Below the pieces are notes generated by a model that saw only the letters and a program-made list of their open reading frames with translations, had not been told where the DNA came from and ran no database searches. Positions 51,251 to 59,876 of a DNA stretch of 64,000 nucleotides are shown one piece after another (within the stretch, counting starts at the first letter, position 1; the number at the start of each line of letters is the position of its first letter). The position numbers were made by a program, and so were the translations under genes. The DNA is from Streptomyces sp. ATexAB-D23 (lineage in GTDB: Bacteria > Actinomycetota > Actinomycetes > Streptomycetales > Streptomycetaceae): positions 62,001 through 126,000 of the forward strand of contig NZ_KB892011.1 of assembly GCF_000373645.1 (NCBI RefSeq), written 5' to 3'.

Positions 51251-53422
51251 GTGCACAGACCCGGCGCAGCCCTGCCCGCGAGACCCCGCACGGGCACGCT
51301 GCTGATCACTCTTCTCGGTCTTCTCGCGTCGTCGCTGGTGCTGCTCACCGCGCCGCACGCCCGTGCCGCGGAAACCCTGCTGTCGCAGGGCCGGCCCGCG
51401 ACCGACTCCTCCCACGAAGGAGACGGCTACGCGGCCTCGGCCGCCGTGGACGGAGACCTGACCTCCACCCGCTGGGCCAGCGAGTGGAGCGACCCCCAGT
51501 GGATCCAGGTCGACCTGGGTGCCACCGCGGACCTCAGCAGGGTCGTCCTGACCTGGGAATCCGCCTACGGCAAGGCGTACGAGATCCAGGCGTCCGACAA
51601 CGGGTCCGACTGGCGCACCCTGAAGACCGTCACCGACGGCGACGGCGGCACCGACGATCTGGCGGTCACCGGCTCCGGACGGTACGTCAGGATGCACGGC
51701 ACGGCCCGCTCCGGCGGATACGGCTACTCCCTGTGGGAGTTCCAGGTGTACGGCACCACCGACGGCACACCTCCGGCGACCGGCGGAGCCGTCCGCGTCA
51801 CCGGATCGCAGGGCAACTGGCAACTGACCGTCGACGGCAAGCCGTACCAGGTCAAGGGCCTGACCTGGGGGCCGTCCGTCAACGACGCGGCACGCTACAT
51901 GCCCGACCTCAAGTCGATGGGCGTCAACACCATCCGCACCTGGGGCACCGACGGCACATCCAAACCGCTCCTGGACGCGGCGGCCGCCAACGGCATCCGC
52001 GTCGTCAGCGGCTTCTGGCTCCAGCCCGGCGGCGGTCCGGGCAGCGGCGGCTGCGTCGACTACCTCACCGACGACGCGTACAAGTCCTCCTCGCTCACCG
52101 AATTCGCCAAGTGGGTCGACACGTACAAGACCCACCCCGGTGTGCTCATGTGGAACGTCGGCAACGAGTCGGTCCTCGGGCTGCAGAACTGCTACGGCGG
52201 TGACGAGCTGGAGAGGCAGCGCGACGCGTACACCACCTTCGTCAACGACGTGGCGAAGAAGATCCACACCATCGACCCCGACCACCCCGTGACCTCGACC
52301 GACGCCTGGACGGGCGCCTGGCCCTACTACAAGCGCAACGCCCCCGACCTCGACCTGTACTCGGTCAACTCCTACGGCGACATCTGCGGCGTCCGCGCCA
52401 CCTGGGAGGCAGGCGGCTACACCAAGCCCTACATCATCACCGAGGGCGGCCCGGCCGGTGAGTGGGAGGTCCCGAACGACGCCAACGGTGTCCCGGACGA
52501 GCCCACAGACGTGCAGAAGGCCGAGGGCTACACCCAGGCGTGGAACTGCGTCACCGCCCACCAGGGCGTCGCCCTGGGCGCCACCTTCTTCCACTACGGC
52601 ACGGAGCACGACTTCGGCGGCGTCTGGTTCAACCTGGTGCCCGACGGCAAGAAGCGGCTCTCGTACTACGCCCTGAAGAAGGCGTACACCGGCTCCACCG
52701 CGGGCGACAACACCCCGCCCGTCATCAGCGGCATGACCGTCGAGAACGCCGGAGGCGCGCCCGCGGGCAGGGAGTTCACCGTCCGGGCCGACGTGCGCGA
52801 CCCGGACAACGACCCGGTCACGTACAAGATCTACCTGAGCGGCAACTACGCGACCGGCGACAAGGGCCTGGTCGAGGCCGACTGGCGGGCCACCGGCAAC
52901 GGCACCTTCGCGGTGACCGCGCCCGCGCGGCTCGGTGTGTGGAAGGTGTACATCCAGGCCGAGGATGGGCACGGCAACGCCGGAATCGAGACCAAGTCGG
53001 TGAAGGTCGTGGTGCCCCCGGTCAGCGGCACCAACCTGGCACTCGGCCGCCCGACCACCGCCACCTCCGCGCAGACCGGCAGCAGCGGCTGCCCCTGCAC
53101 CGCGGGAATGGCGACCGATGGACGGCTGGACACCCGGTGGGCCAGCGACTGGAGCGACCCGCAGTCCATCCAGGTCGACCTCGGCGAGCGGAAGTCCTTC
53201 AGCCACCTCCAGCTGGTGTGGGACCCGGCGTACGCCAAGTCCTACGAGGTGCTGGTCTCGGACGACGGCAGCTCCTGGCGGTCGGTGTACACCACCACCG
53301 ACGGGAACGGTGACGCCGACGACCTCGACGTCGCGCAGACCGCCCGTTACGTGAAGCTCGACCTCACGCAGCGGGGCACGGCCTGGGGCTACTCGCTCTG
53401 GGAGTTCGGCGTCTACAGCTGA
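51251..53422 (+). CDS. Secreted clan GH-A glycoside hydrolase with two discoidin (CBM32-type) modules
   Basis: This 723-aa protein has a signal peptide (about 1-39, ending PHARAAE), discoidin 1 (about 43-167), a TIM-barrel catalytic domain (about 185-490), an Ig-like domain (about 495-590) and discoidin 2 (about 598-723). The barrel has VLMWNVGNES with acid/base candidate E306 and YIITEGGP with nucleophile candidate E398, as in retaining clan GH-A enzymes such as GH2 or GH72-like beta-glucan enzymes. The two discoidins share RWASxWSDPQxIQVDLG. GTG 51251 follows AGGAGAG. The linkage cleaved is unknown. Confidence 0.88.
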   Translation: MHRPGAALPARPRTGTLLITLLGLLASSLVLLTAPHARAAETLLSQGRPATDSSHEGDGYAASAAVDGDLTSTRWASEWSDPQWIQVDLGATADLSRVVLTWESAYGKAYEIQASDNGSDWRTLKTVTDGDGGTDDLAVTGSGRYVRMHGTARSGGYGYSLWEFQVYGTTDGTPPATGGAVRVTGSQGNWQLTVDGKPYQVKGLTWGPSVNDAARYMPDLKSMGVNTIRTWGTDGTSKPLLDAAAANGIRVVSGFWLQPGGGPGSGGCVDYLTDDAYKSSSLTEFAKWVDTYKTHPGVLMWNVGNESVLGLQNCYGGDELERQRDAYTTFVNDVAKKIHTIDPDHPVTSTDAWTGAWPYYKRNAPDLDLYSVNSYGDICGVRATWEAGGYTKPYIITEGGPAGEWEVPNDANGVPDEPTDVQKAEGYTQAWNCVTAHQGVALGATFFHYGTEHDFGGVWFNLVPDGKKRLSYYALKKAYTGSTAGDNTPPVISGMTVENAGGAPAGREFTVRADVRDPDNDPVTYKIYLSGNYATGDKGLVEADWRATGNGTFAVTAPARLGVWKVYIQAEDGHGNAGIETKSVKVVVPPVSGTNLALGRPTTATSAQTGSSGCPCTAGMATDGRLDTRWASDWSDPQSIQVDLGERKSFSHLQLVWDPAYAKSYEVLVSDDGSSWRSVYTTTDGNGDADDLDVAQTARYVKLDLTQRGTAWGYSLWEFGVYS

Positions 53423-53429
53423 GCACCGG

Positions 53430-53465
53430 GCGGGCGCCGGACGGGTCGTTCCCGCCGGCGCCCGC
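53430..53465 (+). terminator. Terminator of the discoidin glycosidase gene
   Basis: GCGGGCGCCGG (53430-53440) pairs with CCGGCGCCCGC (53455-53465), 8 bases after the stop. Confidence 0.75.
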
Positions 53466-53517
53466 CGCAGGGCGTGTCGAGGGCCCTCCCGGCGCGGGGA
53501 GCGGCCAAGGTGAAAGC

Positions 53518-54027
53518 ATGAACGTCGCTGACATTTTGACGGATGGATACTCCCGCATCCGGGAGAGCGTGCACATGGCCGTCGAAGGGCTTGAACCCGA
53601 CGACCTCCACGCCCGGCTGGACGACGGCGCCAACTCGATCGCCTGGCTGGTGTGGCATCTGACCCGCGTCCAGGACGACCACATCGCGGACGCGGCCGGC
53701 ACCGAACAGATCTGGTTCGCCCAGGACTGGGCCGGCCGTTTCGATCTGCCGTTCACCGCCGACGCCACCGGGTACGGACAGAGCAGCGAGCAGGTCGGGG
53801 CCGTGCGCGTGGGCTCGGCGGAGCTGCTCCTCGGCTACCACGACGCCGTGCACGACCACACGCTCGGCTTTGTCGGCGGCCTCGACGGCCACGCGCTGGA
53901 CCGGGTCGTGGACGAGGCCTGGTCGCCACCGGTCACCCTGGGGGTACGTCTGATGAGCGTCCTGTCGGACGACCTCCAGCACGCGGGCCAGGCGGCTTTC
54001 GTCCGGGGAGTGCTGGAACGCCGCTAG
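53518..54027 (+). CDS. DinB-family protein (mycothiol transferase-like)
   Basis: This 169-aa four-helix DinB/DUF664-type protein carries the metal-binding His positions in WLVWHLTRVQDDHIAD and DDLQHAGQAAFVRGVL. In actinobacteria this family includes mycothiol-dependent S-transferases that detoxify electrophiles. The exact substrate cannot be read. It stands alone, converging with the AraC gene. Confidence 0.9.
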   Translation: MNVADILTDGYSRIRESVHMAVEGLEPDDLHARLDDGANSIAWLVWHLTRVQDDHIADAAGTEQIWFAQDWAGRFDLPFTADATGYGQSSEQVGAVRVGSAELLLGYHDAVHDHTLGFVGGLDGHALDRVVDEAWSPPVTLGVRLMSVLSDDLQHAGQAAFVRGVLERR

Positions 54028-54036
54028 AACCCCGGC

Positions 54037-54837
54037 TCACGCCCCGCGCGTACGGGCGTAGTGCCCCGGACCGGTGCCCACGACCCGCTTGAAGTGGCGG
54101 GTCAGATGGGACTGGTCGTAGAAGCCCGCCGAAGCCGCCACGGCCGACGCCGGGACTCCGCGCAGCAGCAGCCGGCGGGCGAGGTCGACCCGCCGCCCCG
54201 TCACGTACTGGTGCGGTGCCATGCCGAACTCCCGGCTGAAGGCCCGCACCAGATGCGCGTGATGGGCATGCAGCCGGGCGGCCGCCTCCCGGAGCGTGAT
54301 GCCCTCGACGTACTTCTCGTCCAGCAGATCCCGCAGCCGGTGCGCGACCTTGCTGTCGTGGACGTAGGGGACGGGATCGAGCCGGTCGCGCAGGTGCTGT
54401 TCGAGACGCTCCGACACCAGGGCGAGCCGGCTCGCCGCCTCCAGTTCGTCGCCCGGACCCGCGAGGGCCCGGTGGAGGCTGTCGATGCGGCTGCGCAGCG
54501 CCGGATCGTGGAGGACGGGCCGGACCACGGCCCGGCCGATGAGCCGCTCGTCCACCTGCGGGACATCGAGGTACAGGACGCGCTTGCGGAACCCCTCCGG
54601 GGTGGCCGCCCCGCCGTTGTGCGGGACGTGCGGGGGCAGCAGCGTCACGGTGTGGGTGAGTACGCCGTGCTCGTGGTGGTCCAGGTCGTAGCGGACCATG
54701 CCCTCGTCCACCAGGAGCAGCGTCCACGCGTCGTGCGTGTGCATGGGGTAGACGTGGTCGGTGAAGTGCGCGTGGAAGACCTCTGCGATTCCCTCCACGG
54801 GCGGACACCAGGCGGTGATGTCCGGACGGGCAGCCAT
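54037..54837 (-). CDS. AraC-family regulator with cupin sensor
   Basis: This 266-aa protein has an N-terminal cupin-like sensor (FTDHVYPMHTHDAWTLLLVD, LTHTVTLLPPHVPHNGG) and two C-terminal AraC helix-turn-helix units (ITLREAAARLHAHHAHLVRAF; ASAVAASAGFYDQSHLTRHFKRVVG). ATG 54837 starts MAARPDITAW; the frame to 54900 would extend almost to the divergent gene. It probably controls the divergent DUF2000 gene 86 bp away. Confidence 0.9.
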   Translation of the reverse strand: MAARPDITAWCPPVEGIAEVFHAHFTDHVYPMHTHDAWTLLLVDEGMVRYDLDHHEHGVLTHTVTLLPPHVPHNGGAATPEGFRKRVLYLDVPQVDERLIGRAVVRPVLHDPALRSRIDSLHRALAGPGDELEAASRLALVSERLEQHLRDRLDPVPYVHDSKVAHRLRDLLDEKYVEGITLREAAARLHAHHAHLVRAFSREFGMAPHQYVTGRRVDLARRLLLRGVPASAVAASAGFYDQSHLTRHFKRVVGTGPGHYARTRGA

Positions 54838-54923
54838 GTGCCGATCGTACGCCGGACGCGGTCGCGCGCCGACGTGCAAAGTTCGTACAAGACCGGGCAC
54901 CGCCGGCCCGGCAGGCTCGGGGC

Positions 54924-55364
54924 ATGACAGCCGATACCACCGCCTCTGCCCCCGTCCGCTTCGACACCAAGATCGCCGTACTGCTCCGGGACGACCTGGA
55001 GACCTGGCAGCGGCTGAACGTCACGGCCTTCCTGGTCAGCGGCCTCGGCACCGCCGTCCCCGAGGTGGTCGGCGAGCCCTACGCCGACGCCGACGACACC
55101 CCGTACCTGCCGATGTTCCGTCAGCCGGTGCTGGTCTTCGAGGGCACGAAGGAGCTGCTGACCACCGCCCACGGCCGCGCCGTCGGCCGGGGAGTTCCCC
55201 TTTCGGTGTTCACCTCCGACCTCTTCGCCACGGGCAACGACCGGGACAACCGGGCAGCGGTGCGCGCGGTGCGCGGGGACGGGATGGACCTGGTGGGCCT
55301 GGCCGTGCACGGCCCCCGCAACGCCGTGGACAAGATCCTCAAGGGCGCGTCCATGCACCCCTGA
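54924..55364 (+). CDS. DUF2000 family protein
   Basis: This 146-aa protein shows FDTKIAVLLRDDLETWQRLNVTAFLVSG and GAxVHGPRN-like LAVHGPRNAVDKILKG, the recognisable ends of DUF2000. Family function is unknown; it often accompanies an AraC regulator, as here. It is followed by a strong bidirectional terminator. Confidence 0.85.
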   Translation: MTADTTASAPVRFDTKIAVLLRDDLETWQRLNVTAFLVSGLGTAVPEVVGEPYADADDTPYLPMFRQPVLVFEGTKELLTTAHGRAVGRGVPLSVFTSDLFATGNDRDNRAAVRAVRGDGMDLVGLAVHGPRNAVDKILKGASMHP

Positions 55365-55370
55365 CACCCG

Positions 55371-55398
55371 GTGGGCGGGGCGAGGCCGCCCCGCCCAC
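55371..55398. terminator. Bidirectional terminator
   Basis: GTGGGCGGGGCG (55371-55382) and CGCCCCGCCCAC (55387-55398) form a 12-bp stem with loop AGGC, between the convergent DUF2000 and polyprenyl synthase genes. Confidence 0.85.
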
Positions 55399-55408
55399 GG
55401 ACGATGCG

Positions 55409-56455
55409 TCACCCGGTGCGTTCGACCACGTACGGGAGCAGCGTGAGCATGTCCTCCAGGGCCCGCGGTGCCAGCGGAACGCTCTCCAGGCAGGCCCGCG
55501 CGCTCTCCAGGTGGCGGCGGGCCTCGGCCGTGGCGGCGGCGCGCCCGCCCGCCGCGTCGACCAGGCCGGCCGCCCGCCCGACGGCCGCGTCGTCCAGTGG
55601 GCCGCCGCGCAGCAGCGCCCCCAGCTCCGTCGCCAACGGCCCGCCCGAGGCGAGCGCCGCCAGCACCGGGTACGTCTTCTTGCCGCGCCGCAGGTCGCTG
55701 TGGACCGGCTTGCCCGTGACCGCGGGATCGCCCCAGATGCCCAGCACGTCGTCCGCCGCCTGGAACGCCACCCCGAGATGCCTGCCGGCGGCGGTGAGGG
55801 CGTCGGCCTCCGTGCGTCCGGCGCCGCCGAGCAGTGCGCCGAGACCGGCCGCGCACCCCAGCAGCGCACCGGTCTTGTGCTCGGCCATCAGCCGGTACTC
55901 GTGCGGCCGCACGGCGTCCGGCCCGGTCCAGGGCCGCGACTCGAAGAGCAGGTCGTCGGCCTGGCCGCGCACCAGATCGGTGAGGGCCGCGGCGAGCAGC
56001 CGGACCGCCGGCACACAGGTGCCGCCCGGTGCGTCGGCCAGGGTCTGCACGGCCTGCGCGAACAGCGCGTCCCCGGCGAGCACCGCCGGCCCGGTCCCGT
56101 ACGCCTTCCAGGCGGTGGCCCGCCTCCTGCGCGTCTCGTCGCCGTCCATGATGTCGTCGTGCAGGAGGGAGAACGTGTGGATCAGCTCGACGGCGACCGC
56201 TCCGGCGACCGCGCTGCCCGCCTTCGCCCCGACCGCCTCGGCGCCGAGCACCGCCAGCGCCTGGCGGACCCCCTTGCCCTGCGCACCGGGCACATCCCCG
56301 CCGTCGACCCCGTCCCAGCCGAGCGAGAACGCGGTGATCTCGCCGTGCCACGGGTGCAGTTGCCGCACGGACCGGTACAGGGCGGGACGGATCAGTCCGC
56401 GGCAGCGGGCGAGTATCTGCGGCGCGGTGGCCGACGAGGTCACGGGAGGCGTCAT
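55409..56455 (-). CDS. Polyprenyl diphosphate synthase family protein
   Basis: This 348-aa class I trans-prenyltransferase has the first Asp-rich motif LLHDDIMDGDETRRRRATAW and a second motif AADDVLGIWGD that reads DDxxG instead of DDxxD. RGKKTYPVLAAL (the K-TYP segment) is present. It should condense isopentenyl units, probably to a C20 or similar diphosphate. The DDxxG change occurs in some active actinobacterial members, so loss of activity should not be assumed. It overlaps the upstream TPR gene by four bases; no terpene synthase or carotenoid gene is adjacent. Confidence 0.9.
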   Translation of the reverse strand: MTPPVTSSATAPQILARCRGLIRPALYRSVRQLHPWHGEITAFSLGWDGVDGGDVPGAQGKGVRQALAVLGAEAVGAKAGSAVAGAVAVELIHTFSLLHDDIMDGDETRRRRATAWKAYGTGPAVLAGDALFAQAVQTLADAPGGTCVPAVRLLAAALTDLVRGQADDLLFESRPWTGPDAVRPHEYRLMAEHKTGALLGCAAGLGALLGGAGRTEADALTAAGRHLGVAFQAADDVLGIWGDPAVTGKPVHSDLRRGKKTYPVLAALASGGPLATELGALLRGGPLDDAAVGRAAGLVDAAGGRAAATAEARRHLESARACLESVPLAPRALEDMLTLLPYVVERTG

Positions 56456-57516
56456 CGGCGTCCGCCCGCGGCCGGCACCCTGTCACCGGCCGGCCCGACG
56501 CCCAGCTCCGCGTAGGCCCGGTCGACCATGTCCCGGGCGTTGAGCAGCCCGATCCCGTCGAGCGCGGCGCGCAGCGCGTCCAGATCGGCGGCCGTCTCCC
56601 CGCTGTCACGCCCGAGCCGCGCGAGCGACTTCACCAGACCGAGCCGGGAGAGCGCCTCGCCCCGGGGCTCGGTCATCGCACGGAACTCCTCCAGGGCCCC
56701 TTCGTAGACCTGCCTGGCCTCCTCGTAGCGTCCGGCACGGTAGAGCACGTTGGCGCGCATCTTGTGGTTGTAGGCCAGGGCGCTCGACAACTTCATCTCG
56801 CGGCAGGTGACCTCGGCCTCCGCGAGCAGGCCCAGCGCCCGGTCCGGGTCGTTGTCGCGTACGGAGATGATGTCGGCCATGCCGCGCAGCGCCCAGGCCC
56901 GGCCCCGCCGGTCGTCGGCGTCCCCGGCCAGCTGCGCCGCCTCTTCGAACATCGCCAGCGCGGTGTCGAGCGAGCCGGTGTTGCGGTGGATCTGCGCGAT
57001 GCCCTCCAGGGCCCAGACGGTGTGGCGGGCCTCGCCGCGTGCGCGGGCCTCGGCGAGCAGCTGCTCGTGCTGCGACGCGACGGTGCGGTAGTCGCCCTGG
57101 ATCCGCCCGGTCTCCGCGAGCCCGGCGAGCGAGTAGCCGCGGGCGACCACGTCGCCACCCCGCTTGCCCATGTCCGCCGCCAGGCCCAACAGACGGAAGG
57201 CCAGGCGGAGTCGGCCGCGCTGGCGGGCGAGCGTCCCACCGCTCCACAGCGCCCAGGCCATCGCCCCGGCGTCGTCCGCCGACCGGGCGGCGCGGTAACT
57301 GGCCTTCCACGCGAGGTCGGCGTCCGCCACGTGGCCGAGCCGGCGGTGCGCCTCGGCCACGGCGAGCCCCGTCCGGGCCACTTCCCGCGCGGAGCCGGAG
57401 CGTTCGGCTGCCTCCAGGTGGCGTATCCCCTCGGCCAGTACGTCCGTGAGGGATGCGTTCACGGACATCTTGGTGAGGGCACCTTGGTATTCCGGCGCCA
57501 GTGCTTTGCTGTGCAT
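56452..57516 (-). CDS. TPR-repeat protein coupled to the polyprenyl synthase
   Basis: This 354-aa protein consists of tetratricopeptide-like helical repeats: RSGSAREVARTGLAVAEAHR, GDADDRRGRAWALRGMADI, AGRYEEARQVYEGALEEFRAM. No DNA-binding or catalytic domain is visible. ATG 57516 follows AAAGG; the frame to 57555 would run into the operator. Its stop overlaps the polyprenyl synthase start in ATGA, so the two are stoichiometrically coupled. A partner-binding or scaffold role is inferred. Confidence 0.85.
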   Translation of the reverse strand: MHSKALAPEYQGALTKMSVNASLTDVLAEGIRHLEAAERSGSAREVARTGLAVAEAHRRLGHVADADLAWKASYRAARSADDAGAMAWALWSGGTLARQRGRLRLAFRLLGLAADMGKRGGDVVARGYSLAGLAETGRIQGDYRTVASQHEQLLAEARARGEARHTVWALEGIAQIHRNTGSLDTALAMFEEAAQLAGDADDRRGRAWALRGMADIISVRDNDPDRALGLLAEAEVTCREMKLSSALAYNHKMRANVLYRAGRYEEARQVYEGALEEFRAMTEPRGEALSRLGLVKSLARLGRDSGETAADLDALRAALDGIGLLNARDMVDRAYAELGVGPAGDRVPAAGGRR

Positions 57517-57552
57517 GGGAGCCTTTCGCGCGTAGGCGGACCGGCCCGGCCG

Positions 57553-57590
57553 CAACTATACGCCGCATGTATACATGGAGGGTATAGTTG
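57553..57590. promoter_or_regulatory. Symmetrical 38-bp operator with opposed -10 hexamers
   Basis: Outer arms CAACTATAC (57553-57561) and GTATAGTTG (57582-57590) and an inner palindrome ATGTATACAT (57567-57576) share one centre. Each outer arm contains TATAGT, a strong -10, reading outward: leftward toward the TPR gene and rightward toward 57591-57741. The rightward side holds no convincing gene: only a 61-codon frame at 57588-57773 overlapping the end of the next gene. The AT-rich motif stands out in the GC-rich surroundings. Confidence 0.65.
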
Positions 57591-57741
57591 GCCGGCTCTC
57601 CGGCCCGTGCATTCATGAGGGGGAGGGGTGGGGTCGTCGTGTGTGCGGTGTGCCGCCTTGCTGTGGATCAAGACGGCGTATCCACGGCGAGGGTTGCCTC
57701 GTGTGCACGAATCCGTGCGGACCCGGTGGCGGGGCCTCGCG

Positions 57742-59043
57742 TCAGCCGGTCCCCGGCGCCAAATGGCCGATGAACCACGCGCGGGCCCGCTGCGCGACCT
57801 CGTCCAGAGTGCCCGGTTCCTCGAAGAGGTGAGTGGCGCCGGGAACGATGTCGAGCCGGCTCTCGCAGTGCAGCTCCGCCTGGGCCCTGCGGTTCAGTTC
57901 GAGCACTTCGGTGTCCCGGCCGCCCACGAGGAGCAGGGTCGGGGAGCGGACCTCGCCGAGACGGGCGCCCGCGAGGTCGGGCCGGCCGCCCCGCGAGACG
58001 ACCGCGCCGATCCCCGTGCCGGGCTCCGCCCCGACCATCGCCGCCGCCTGGAGGGCGGCGGCGGCCCCTGTGCTCGCCCCGAACACACCGAGGGGGCCGG
58101 GTGCGTGGAGCCGCAGCCAGGCGGTGGCGTCCACGAGCCGTCCGGCGAGCGTCGAGATGTCGAAGACGTGGGAGCCCTCGGCCTCCTCGTCGGGCGTGAG
58201 CAGGTCGAACAGCAGGGTGCCGAGGCCGGCCCGGTTCAGGGCCGCCGCCACGGACCGGTTGCGCGGGCTGTGCCTGCTGCTGCCGGAGCCGTGCGCGAAC
58301 ACCACGAGGGCCCCGGTGTCACCGGCCCGGGTGAGACTGCCGGGCAGGGCCACGCCGCCGGCGTCCACCAGCACGTCGCTGGACGCCGGGGGCCCGGACC
58401 GCCGCGCCGCCCGCTCCAGCAGCGACACGACCTCCCCGTCCGGCGTCTGGCCGAAGTCCCGGTACCACTCGCCCACCGCGGAGAAGCCGGCCGGCGCCGA
58501 CAGACACACCAGCTCGTCCGCCTCCTTGCGCAGCCGGGCGGCGGCGGACGGCGGTGCGACCGGCACGGCCAGCACCACATGGGCCGCGCCCTGGGCGCGG
58601 GCCACGGCGCAGGCGGCGAGAGCCGTCGCACCGGTCGCGATGCCGTCGTCCACCAGGATCACCGTGCGCCCTTCGAGCGGCACGCGCGGCCGGTCGTCCC
58701 GGAACTCCCTTGCCCGGCGGGACAGTTCCGCCTCCTCGGCCTGCTGGACGGCGGCGATGTCGGCCTGATCCACCCCGGTCCGGCGCACGATGTCCTCGCT
58801 GATGATCCGCACCCCGTCCTCCCCGATGGCGCCGAAGCCCAGCTCCGGATGGCGGGGGACGCCCAGCTTGCGGACCACGATGACATCGAGCGGAGCGCCG
58901 AGCTCCTGCGCGACATGGAAGGCCACGGGCACACCGCCGCGGGGCAGGCCCAGCACGACGGGGTCGCTCTGCGCGAGCGGTCCGAGCGCTTCGGCGAGCC
59001 GTCGGCCGGCGTCGGCGCGGTCGGCGAACAGCACGGCATTCAC
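57742..59043 (-). CDS. Phosphoribosyltransferase fused to a dienelactone-hydrolase-like alpha/beta hydrolase
   Basis: With start GTG 59043 this is a 433-aa two-domain protein. The N-terminal type I phosphoribosyltransferase-like domain (about 1-215) has DPVVLGLPRGGVPVAFHVAQ and the PRPP loop VILVDDGIATGATALAA. The hydrolase domain (about 220-433) has VVFAHGSGSSRHSPRN, nucleophile elbow GASTG, acid GGRDTEV and GATHLFEEPG with the catalytic His. Such fusions are widespread in actinobacteria but have no settled function. An open frame continues to GTG 59154, three bases after the previous stop; that longer start cannot be excluded. Confidence 0.85.
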   Translation of the reverse strand: MNAVLFADRADAGRRLAEALGPLAQSDPVVLGLPRGGVPVAFHVAQELGAPLDVIVVRKLGVPRHPELGFGAIGEDGVRIISEDIVRRTGVDQADIAAVQQAEEAELSRRAREFRDDRPRVPLEGRTVILVDDGIATGATALAACAVARAQGAAHVVLAVPVAPPSAAARLRKEADELVCLSAPAGFSAVGEWYRDFGQTPDGEVVSLLERAARRSGPPASSDVLVDAGGVALPGSLTRAGDTGALVVFAHGSGSSRHSPRNRSVAAALNRAGLGTLLFDLLTPDEEAEGSHVFDISTLAGRLVDATAWLRLHAPGPLGVFGASTGAAAALQAAAMVGAEPGTGIGAVVSRGGRPDLAGARLGEVRSPTLLLVGGRDTEVLELNRRAQAELHCESRLDIVPGATHLFEEPGTLDEVAQRARAWFIGHLAPGTG

Positions 59044-59157
59044 CCCCAGACGGGGGGAGGAGAGGAGGAAATCGCCCACCTCGTTCCAGTCAAGGGCACC
59101 CCGGGGCGACCCGCAACCGGACGCCCCGGCCGCGGCCGGACCCGGGAGCTTCACGGC

Positions 59158-59832
59158 TCAGCGCGGAGCGGAGCGGGCGATTCGGAACCCCGTGTCGTCG
59201 ATCCGGAACGTCGGGTGGCTGCGCCGCCGCACCGAGGCCCGGCAGCTCCAGCGCTCGTCGAACCAGCCGCCGCCGCGCAGCACCCGGTAGCTGCCGTACA
59301 CCTCGGCGTCGTAGACGTCCCAGCACCACTCCCACACATTGCCCAGCGTGTCGTACAGCCCCCACGCGTTGGGCCGCCGTCCGCCGACCTCGTGCGGCCG
59401 CTCCCCGGAGTTGCCCCGGTGCCAGGCGATCTCGTCCAGCTCCCCGTACCGCGCCGTGTCCGTGCCGGCGCGGCAGGCGTGCTCCCACTCCGCCTCGGAC
59501 GGCAGCCGGTATCCGTCGGCCTGCCCGTCCCACTCGGTGTCCTCGGCCGCCGGCCCCGGGCGGTAGGCGGGGGCCAGGCCCTCCTGCCGGGACAGGGCGT
59601 TGCAGAACCGGACCGCGTCGAGCCAGGAGACGCCCTCGACGGGGAGCCTGGCGCCCCGCGCGCTGCTGGGCCGCTCGCCGGTGACCTTCGCGTACAGCTC
59701 CTGGGTGACGGGGTGTGCGGCGAGCCGGTACGGAGAGAGGTCCACGTCCCAACTGCGCTGTGTGCGGCGGTCGGAGAGGGTGGCCCGGCCCGCGGGAACG
59801 GTGACCATCGGGATCGTGCCGGCAGTGTCCAT
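59158..59832 (-). CDS. FGE-fold (SUMF1) paralogue without the full catalytic Cys pair
   Basis: This 224-aa SUMF1-domain protein has the fold markers VEGVSWLDAVRFCNALS, YRLPSEAEWEHACRAGT, LYDTLGNVWEWCWD and FRIDDTGFRIARSA. Where FGE has SYLCHASYCNRYR, this reads GWFDERWSCRASVRRR, so only the second Cys is kept. It is therefore probably not a sulfatase activator but one of the many fold relatives of unknown role. No signal peptide. It lies just upstream of the phosphoribosyltransferase fusion on the same strand. Confidence 0.88.
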   Translation of the reverse strand: MDTAGTIPMVTVPAGRATLSDRRTQRSWDVDLSPYRLAAHPVTQELYAKVTGERPSSARGARLPVEGVSWLDAVRFCNALSRQEGLAPAYRPGPAAEDTEWDGQADGYRLPSEAEWEHACRAGTDTARYGELDEIAWHRGNSGERPHEVGGRRPNAWGLYDTLGNVWEWCWDVYDAEVYGSYRVLRGGGWFDERWSCRASVRRRSHPTFRIDDTGFRIARSAPR

Positions 59833-59876
59833 GGGACGGTGATCGTATCAACGACCCGGCCGTGGGCGGGGGCGCG

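Noticed and set aside
57588..57773. 61-codon plus-strand ORF to the right of the symmetrical operator
   Set aside because: No ribosome-binding site of note or recognisable family, and it overlaps the end of the minus-strand fusion gene.
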